A DNA stretch of 37,082 nt from CAZOEL01 sp964578835 (lineage in GTDB: Bacteria > Desulfobacterota > Syntrophobacteria > Syntrophobacterales > Syntrophobacteraceae). The stretch is taken from the NCBI GenBank assembly GCA_964578835.1, contig CAZOEL010000071.1, positions 1 to 37,082 of the forward strand, written 5' to 3'. Each line of letters opens with the position of its first letter. Within the stretch, counting starts at the first letter, position 1. The translations under genes and the position numbers were made by a program. Shown here in pieces: positions 32,657-37,082 of this stretch. The notes below the pieces were generated by a model. It saw only the letters and a program-made list of their open reading frames with translations. It was not told the origin of the DNA and did no database searches.

Positions 32657-33850
32657 ATGCCTGGTTCGCGGCTTCGTATAATTGTTACGGGGCTTGTTGG
32701 TCTCTATCCGGTAGGGGGAGTAGCATGGGATTATCTTCAGTATGTGGTGGGGTTTGCGCGGCTCGGCCATGATGTCTACTACCATGAAGACACCTGGAGT
32801 TGGCCGTATCACCCGATCGAGAGAACCTACACGTCGGAAGGGGACTATTCGGCCGGGTACATCGATGGCTTTTTCAAATCCTATGCTCCTGATCTCGCCA
32901 ACCGGTGGCATTACCTCCATTTGCACGAAAAAAGCTACGGGATGAGCGGGGCGGCCTTCGACGAGGTCGCGAAGAGCGCCGATCTGCTCCTCAATGTGAG
33001 CGGGGCCTGCATGATTCCTGAAAATCTCTCTCCTCGATGCGTGAAGATTTTTCTCGACACTGACCCTGGATACAATCAGATCATGCTCAAAGAGCGCTTC
33101 GAATGGTCGGAGAACGTGGAAAGATGGTGCGCGAGCGTGGCTGAGCACGACCGTCATTTCACGTATGCGGAAAATATCTATGGAAAGGACTGCATCGTCC
33201 CCCGAATGGACTTCAAGTGGAAGACGACCCGGATGCCGGTGGTCATCGACCTTTGGGAGCGCTACGCCGCAAAGCCGGCGCCGCTCGGCGCCCCTTGGAC
33301 TACTATAATGACCTGGAACGCCTTCAAGGGAAAACTGATCTATAACGGCGTGGAATATGGAAGCAAAGGGGCGGAGTTCGAGAAGCTCATGGATCTGCCT
33401 CTCGTTGTGAGCGCTCCCCTCAAGATTGCCGTCGGCGGAGTGAGCGCTCCGCTTGACCGTCTTGCCGATCGCGGCTGGCGGGTTGTGGACGGACCCGAAG
33501 CGACGGTCACGCCTGAGATGTACAAGGATTTCATTGTGGAATCGAAAGGAGAACTTTCGACGGCAAAAAATGTCTACGTTGCGATGCGCACTGGATGGTT
33601 CAGCTGTCGGTCGGCCTGCTATCTTGCAGCGGCGCGTCCCGTCGTCATCCAGGACACGGGCTTTACTTCGTCGCTGCCGCCGGGCGACGGGCTTCTTCCG
33701 TTCAATACCACCGAAGAAGCAGTCGAGGCCATTCAGGAAGTCGAAAGAAATTACGCCAGGCACGCTTCCGGGGCGCTCGAATACGCCAAAGAGCACTTCG
33801 ATTCCGGCTTAGTACTCTCCAGACTCATTGAGGATGCTGCCGGCGAGTAG
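32657..33850 (+). CDS. GT-B-like glycosyltransferase, first of two paralogs
   Basis: A 397-residue soluble protein with the outline of a GT-B glycosyltransferase. The N-terminal half begins with a Rossmann-like strand and GGVAWDYLQYVVGFARLGHDVYYHEDT, and the C-terminal half ends with GWFSCRSACYLAAARPVVIQDTGF, a pattern typical of GT1/GT4-like proteins where the sugar-nucleotide site lies. A central APWTTIMTWNAFKGKLIYNG segment is shared with the next gene. No membrane helix or signal is seen. GGGAGG precedes the ATG. I infer sugar transfer in surface or glycolipid synthesis from the neighbours; donor and acceptor unknown. Confidence 0.7.
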   Translation: MPGSRLRIIVTGLVGLYPVGGVAWDYLQYVVGFARLGHDVYYHEDTWSWPYHPIERTYTSEGDYSAGYIDGFFKSYAPDLANRWHYLHLHEKSYGMSGAAFDEVAKSADLLLNVSGACMIPENLSPRCVKIFLDTDPGYNQIMLKERFEWSENVERWCASVAEHDRHFTYAENIYGKDCIVPRMDFKWKTTRMPVVIDLWERYAAKPAPLGAPWTTIMTWNAFKGKLIYNGVEYGSKGAEFEKLMDLPLVVSAPLKIAVGGVSAPLDRLADRGWRVVDGPEATVTPEMYKDFIVESKGELSTAKNVYVAMRTGWFSCRSACYLAAARPVVIQDTGFTSSLPPGDGLLPFNTTEEAVEAIQEVERNYARHASGALEYAKEHFDSGLVLSRLIEDAAGE

Positions 33851-33888
33851 CTGTTTTTGGCCGGATAGAAGAGGGAGAAGGATCTTAC

Positions 33889-35067
33889 ATGACTCGTCAA
33901 AAGCATGGTAAGGGAAAAGTAATAGTTTTCGGCATCATCTTTTGGTATCCGCTGGCGGGAGTCACCTACCAGTTTCTGCACTACCTGATAGGGCTTCGAC
34001 GGCTAGGCTACGATGTTTACTATGTAGAGGATTCCGGGCGTTGGATCTACGACCCCATAAAGTTTGAATTTTCACCAGATGCCACGGGAAACGTGGCTGC
34101 GGTCTCCCCCATATTGGACGCCCATGGCTTCGCCGGTAAATGGGCATTCAGGGGCAACTATCCCGATGGCAAATGCTACGGAATGACGGAGGAGAAAATT
34201 CTCGAGCTTTATCGCGAAGCGGATGCCTTTTTGAACGTAACCGCCTCTCAAGAGCTTCGCGAAGAGCACATGGCGTGTCCTCGCCGCATCTACGTCGAAT
34301 CGGACCCCTTCGCCGTGCAGGTGAAGCTTGCGGACGGAGACGAACCGACAATCGCCGCTCTTGCGGCGCACGATATTCATTTTAGTTTTGGCGAGAATTT
34401 GGGCGCGCCGGACTGCGATCTGCCGGTCGAGCGGGTTCAGTGGCTTCCGACCCGGCAGCCCGTGGTTCTGGACCTCTGGGACAACCCGCACAAGCCCGCT
34501 TCCGACAGCGCCTTCACCACCATCACCACCTGGCATAACAAGGGAAAGAACATCGTCTTTCGCGGAGAAACCTATTACTGGACCAAGGACCGAGAGTTTT
34601 TGCGGTTTCTGGATCTTCCCCGGCGCCGCTCCACGCCTTTCGAGCTTGCGGTGGTTCTGGACGAGCAGACCGAAAAGCTGCTGCATGAAAACGGATGGCG
34701 CACAACGCATTCGCTACCCATATCGCGGGACGTCAATCTCTATCGGGACTATATTCAGCGTTCGCGGGGCGAGTTCACCGTTGCGAAGGAACAGGTCGTA
34801 AAACCTCGCACGGGCTGGTTCAGCGACCGGAGCGCCAGCTATCTCGCGGCGGGAAGACCTGTAATCACTCATGAAACCGGATTCAGCAAGTTTCTGCCCA
34901 CGGGAAAAGGCCTCTTCGGCTTTCTAACCATGGACGATATACTGGCTGCGGTCGATGCAATCGAAAGCGACTATGAAGGCAGCTGCCGGGCGGCCAGAGA
35001 GATTGCAGCCGAATATTTTGCAGCCGAGAAAGTCCTTGGAAGCCTCATGGAGAGGGCGGGACTATAG
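33889..35067 (+). CDS. GT-B-like glycosyltransferase, second paralog
   Basis: A 392-residue paralog of the preceding gene. Matching segments in the same order are LAGVTYQFLHYLIGLRRLGYD followed by VYYVEDSGRW, the central FTTITTWHNKGKNIVFRGETY, SRGEFTVAKEQVV and the C-terminal GWFSDRSASYLAAGRPVITHETGF. Identity looks moderate, so the duplication is old and the two may use different substrates. The ribosome site is GGGAGAAGGA. It starts 38 bases after the first paralog and is followed after 11 bases by the acyltransferase gene, so the three are probably one transcript. Confidence 0.7.
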   Translation: MTRQKHGKGKVIVFGIIFWYPLAGVTYQFLHYLIGLRRLGYDVYYVEDSGRWIYDPIKFEFSPDATGNVAAVSPILDAHGFAGKWAFRGNYPDGKCYGMTEEKILELYREADAFLNVTASQELREEHMACPRRIYVESDPFAVQVKLADGDEPTIAALAAHDIHFSFGENLGAPDCDLPVERVQWLPTRQPVVLDLWDNPHKPASDSAFTTITTWHNKGKNIVFRGETYYWTKDREFLRFLDLPRRRSTPFELAVVLDEQTEKLLHENGWRTTHSLPISRDVNLYRDYIQRSRGEFTVAKEQVVKPRTGWFSDRSASYLAAGRPVITHETGFSKFLPTGKGLFGFLTMDDILAAVDAIESDYEGSCRAAREIAAEYFAAEKVLGSLMERAGL

Positions 35068-35078
35068 AAGAAGGATAG

Positions 35079-36368
35079 ATGCGAAAAAACGGAAAAGGAG
35101 GGGGAAAGAAAGCTGAAGACGGACTGCAGGCCGCCGGGAAAGCGAAAAGGGACAGGCCTGTAGATGCTCGCACAGATAAGGCCGTCGATATTCCTCGATC
35201 CGGGCCGGGATCGACGTATCTGCCCAGATTGGCGTGGCTTGACGCCACCAAAGGGATTTCGATGCTGCTGATAGTCTTCTTCCATTTTTTCGGCGCCTAT
35301 GGCGGCGCCGGCTATCCTTGGCCCGTGAGGCTTCACAGGCTTCCAGCCATCGTATCGGAATGCGCTCCTTCTCTTTCCTTGTGGGATGCGATTGGCTGCT
35401 CCGTTGGCGCTCTTGCCGCAGCGCTTTTCCAGATGGGTCCGCAGGCTGTGGGGGTATTTATTCTGCTCAGCGGATTCGGGCTCACCTACTCGATCGCCAG
35501 GAAAGGAACCCCCGCAGGCGGCTGGAAGCTATGGTACAGAAGACGCCTCATACGCCTTTTCCCCATGTATTGGCTCGCTCATCTGGTTTATCTCGTTTCC
35601 CCCTTTGTCCACAGGCAAGACCCGCTTGATTACCGTTTTCTCCTAAGCTTTTTGGGAAACCGCGTTTTTCCTATCGATAAGATCTTCTACTATCTGGTTC
35701 CTTCCTGGTGGTTTTTCGGGCTTCTCATAGAGCTCTACCTGGCTTTCCCTCTGCTTTTTTATCTGCTCAGAAAGTTCGGCCCCTTGCGGTTCACGATCCT
35801 GTGCGGATTTATCACCATTGTCAGCCGCTACATGCTTTTCGCTGTGCTCGAGGCGAACGCCGGCTACATCCAGGGCGCATTTTTCGCAGCCCGTCTTTCT
35901 GAATTTGCTGCGGGCATGACCTTGGCCCACCTCTATAGCCACTATCCGGAAGCTGTCGAGAAACGCCTGTTTTCAGGCTTGTCGCTCCTCGGTGGGATCG
36001 TGGTCTATAACCTCGGTCTCCTCTCCTACCAACCCGGCTTTACCTATGTCTTTACAGATGCGCTCGTGGGCGTCGGACTTTTTGTCATCATCGCTCACAT
36101 CGCTCAGTGGATCGCGTGGCGTCCGACTCGCACAGGGGACCTGTTCAGCCGTGTGGGAGCATATTCCTACGGCATCTATCTCCTTCATCAGCCTTACGTG
36201 ATCTACGTCGGAAATCGCATGGGCGAGCTCGGCTTCCCGGCTTTTATGGTCTGCTCGATCCTTGTTGTCTCGATCATTTCTTACGGGTCCGTTTTGCTGG
36301 AGCGCTCCGTCAACTTACTGATTCGCGCCATCCAGGAGCGCCATGAGGCGTCGAGCGTCTCTTCCTAA
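35079..36368 (+). CDS. Acyltransferase 3 family membrane protein
   Basis: A 429-residue integral membrane protein of the acyltransferase-3 (OafA/NodX-like) family, which adds acetyl or other acyl groups to extracytoplasmic glycans. After a basic N-terminal stretch of about 45 residues comes LAWLDATKGISMLLIVFFHFFGAYGG with the family's conserved Asp and His, then AVGVFILLSGFGLTYS, RRRLIRLFPMYWLAHLVYL, WWFFGLLIELYLAFPLLFYLL and a C-terminal YSYGIYLLHQPYV. About ten membrane helices are apparent. It begins 11 bases after the second glycosyltransferase with AAGAAGGA as ribosome site, which suggests it modifies the product of those enzymes. Confidence 0.88.
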   Translation: MRKNGKGGGKKAEDGLQAAGKAKRDRPVDARTDKAVDIPRSGPGSTYLPRLAWLDATKGISMLLIVFFHFFGAYGGAGYPWPVRLHRLPAIVSECAPSLSLWDAIGCSVGALAAALFQMGPQAVGVFILLSGFGLTYSIARKGTPAGGWKLWYRRRLIRLFPMYWLAHLVYLVSPFVHRQDPLDYRFLLSFLGNRVFPIDKIFYYLVPSWWFFGLLIELYLAFPLLFYLLRKFGPLRFTILCGFITIVSRYMLFAVLEANAGYIQGAFFAARLSEFAAGMTLAHLYSHYPEAVEKRLFSGLSLLGGIVVYNLGLLSYQPGFTYVFTDALVGVGLFVIIAHIAQWIAWRPTRTGDLFSRVGAYSYGIYLLHQPYVIYVGNRMGELGFPAFMVCSILVVSIISYGSVLLERSVNLLIRAIQERHEASSVSS

Positions 36369-36405
36369 AAATCCGACCGGAAGTTCTTTACATTCCAACC
36401 ATCCG

Positions 36406-36466
36406 TTCGTGCTGAGCCTGTCGAAGCATGAGCGGGGCATCCGTCCTTCGACAAGCTCAAGGCGAA
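36406..36466. repeat. REP-like dispersed palindrome
   Basis: Arms 36406-36426 and 36446-36466 are inverted copies matching at 17 of 21 positions. The core TGAGCCTGTCGAAG and CTTCGACAAGCTCA is the widely scattered bacterial palindrome often seen in intergenic DNA. It lies 37 bases after the acyltransferase stop. Apart from this and the elements listed next, the 683 bases after the acyltransferase show no supported gene. Confidence 0.7.
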
Positions 36467-36845
36467 TGTGGGGAGTGTCAAAGCAAACAGGGGGAATATC
36501 TTATCCCAACCCTTATAGAGCGCCAACAAAAACTTCTGGTTGATCGCTTAGCACACTTCGGGCGGGAGGTCCAAGCTGAGCCGCTCCTTCGTCGACCGGT
36601 TCCGCGATTGAAATCCTCTTCTTCACTAACAGGAGGATCTGTATGGATCTTGTATAATACATCGGTAGTAGAGGTTGCTTTGTGAAACTCTTCATAAAAT
36701 AAACGCTGACTTAATCCTTGAGCCTCTATTTAGAATATGTTACCAATTATAAAGTTGTTGCTGGTTCAAGTCTGTTTCGAAAATAAGGAAAACGATAGCT
36801 AGAGGGCTTTACGCCTATGTCTGTCGGCTTGGTCCTGACGCTGGT

Positions 36846-36888
36846 CTCTGAGATGGAGGCGCATGCTGTTTCGCGCCGGGGCTCAGAG
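36846..36888. other. Two-stage stem-loop in the 3' noncoding region
   Basis: CTCTGAG (36846-36852) pairs with CTCAGAG (36882-36888), and inside it GGCGC (36858-36862) pairs with GCGCC (36873-36877). No U-tract follows. It is about 165 bases before the last gene and upstream of its likely promoter. Confidence 0.45.
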
Positions 36889-36922
36889 GTCGGTTGATTA
36901 GATACGGTTGGAAGCGTTGGGT

Positions 36923-36940
36923 TGTGAACGTTATTTCACA
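36923..36940. promoter_or_regulatory. CRP/FNR-family-like inverted repeat upstream of the last gene
   Basis: TGTGAA (36923-36928) and TTCACA (36935-36940) are perfect inverted arms around CGTTAT. TAATAG follows directly (36941-36946) and could be a -10 element. The half-sites resemble those of CRP/FNR-family regulators, but the TGTGA-to-TCACA spacing is 8, not the usual 6. Confidence 0.4.
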
Positions 36941-37051
36941 TAATAGAGTTGCCGGCGCATTGAAAGGGTTGCGTACGTTTGGCGCGTACTTAGGGAAGGA
37001 TGCGCCTGCGCTGCCCCATAATCGTTTAGCGCTGTCGGGAAGGGAGGCTGG

Positions 37052-37082
37052 ATGATGTACGAGTTTGTGCGCGGTCCGCTGC
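37052..37082 (+). CDS. Start of a respiratory cytochrome b subunit-like gene (cut by window end)
   Basis: Only the first codons are present: MMYEFVRGPL. AGGGAGG lies six bases before the ATG, so this is a credible start; the second ATG at 37055 may be the true one. I recognise YEFVRGPL as similar to the N-terminus of nitrate-reductase-gamma-like cytochrome b proteins (TmcC/DsrM-like) from sulfate-reducing bacteria. With ten residues this is a suggestion, not an identification. Confidence 0.45.
   Translation, partial: MMYEFVRGPL

Noticed and set aside
32639..33796. 385-codon open frame on the minus strand opposite the first GT-B paralog
   Set aside because: It mirrors the plus-strand gene, which has a good ribosome site and a paralog next door; the minus product is not recognisable.
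36653..36658. Perfect TATAAT in the last noncoding stretch
   Set aside because: No acceptable -35 at 15-19 bases upstream and no gene close behind it.
36428..36685. 85-codon open frame after the acyltransferase gene
   Set aside because: It begins inside the REP-like palindrome, has no ribosome site, and the product matches nothing I know.
1..37082. CRISPR array, prophage or insertion sequence
   Set aside because: No regularly spaced repeats, transposase, integrase or phage structural gene was seen on either strand.

Overview
The window reads as one stretch of chromosome from a Gram-negative bacterium of moderate GC content, most likely a Desulfobacterota (deltaproteobacterial) anaerobe near the Syntrophobacter group. 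This is inferred from gene order (ispE, tRNA-Gln, prs, rplY, pth, carD, PIN-TRAM), from a type II secretion operon with a lipoprotein secretin, and from a last, cut-off gene whose first residues resemble the cytochrome b subunit of Tmc/nitrate-reductase-gamma-like complexes. No phage, transposase or CRISPR array was seen.

Layout. Bases 1-2447 hold cell-envelope protein quality genes: the end of an M48 metalloprotease with TPR repeats, then a fused disulfide-forming protein (VKOR, SurA-like and DsbA domains). Bases 2823-4846 hold serA and a DUF1844 gene. Bases 4980-8371 are a housekeeping operon: ispE, tRNA-Gln(UUG), prs, rplY/ctc and pth, closed by a strong intrinsic terminator. Bases 8758-11506 hold a CarD-type regulator, a membrane PIN-TRAM protein and an RluD-family pseudouridine synthase.

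Bases 11549-23025 are a type II secretion locus. A gspC-like gene lies on the minus strand with its own promoter, and gspE-F-H-I-J-K-L-M-D lies on the plus strand. The major pseudopilin gspG is not present here. The secretin has a lipobox and a long Gly/Ser-rich insertion. A small membrane protein of unknown role (23039-23476) converges on gspD.

Bases 23819-36368 mix carbohydrate genes with central metabolism. A 935-residue fusion of a glycoside-hydrolase-like TIM barrel and a GT2 glycosyltransferase is followed by a complete 2-oxoglutarate dehydrogenase set (sucA, sucB, lpdA), then by two tandem paralogous GT-B-like glycosyltransferases and an acyltransferase-3 membrane protein. The fusion, the paralog pair and the acyltransferase are the best candidates here for a little-described glycan or glycolipid system. 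The last 0.7 kb is noncoding, with a dispersed-type palindrome, a structured hairpin and a CRP/FNR-like inverted repeat upstream of the cut-off last gene.

Several intergenic regions carry long two-stage hairpins without a U-tract, which ordinary gene annotation does not explain. All family assignments come from reading motifs by eye; no database search was run.
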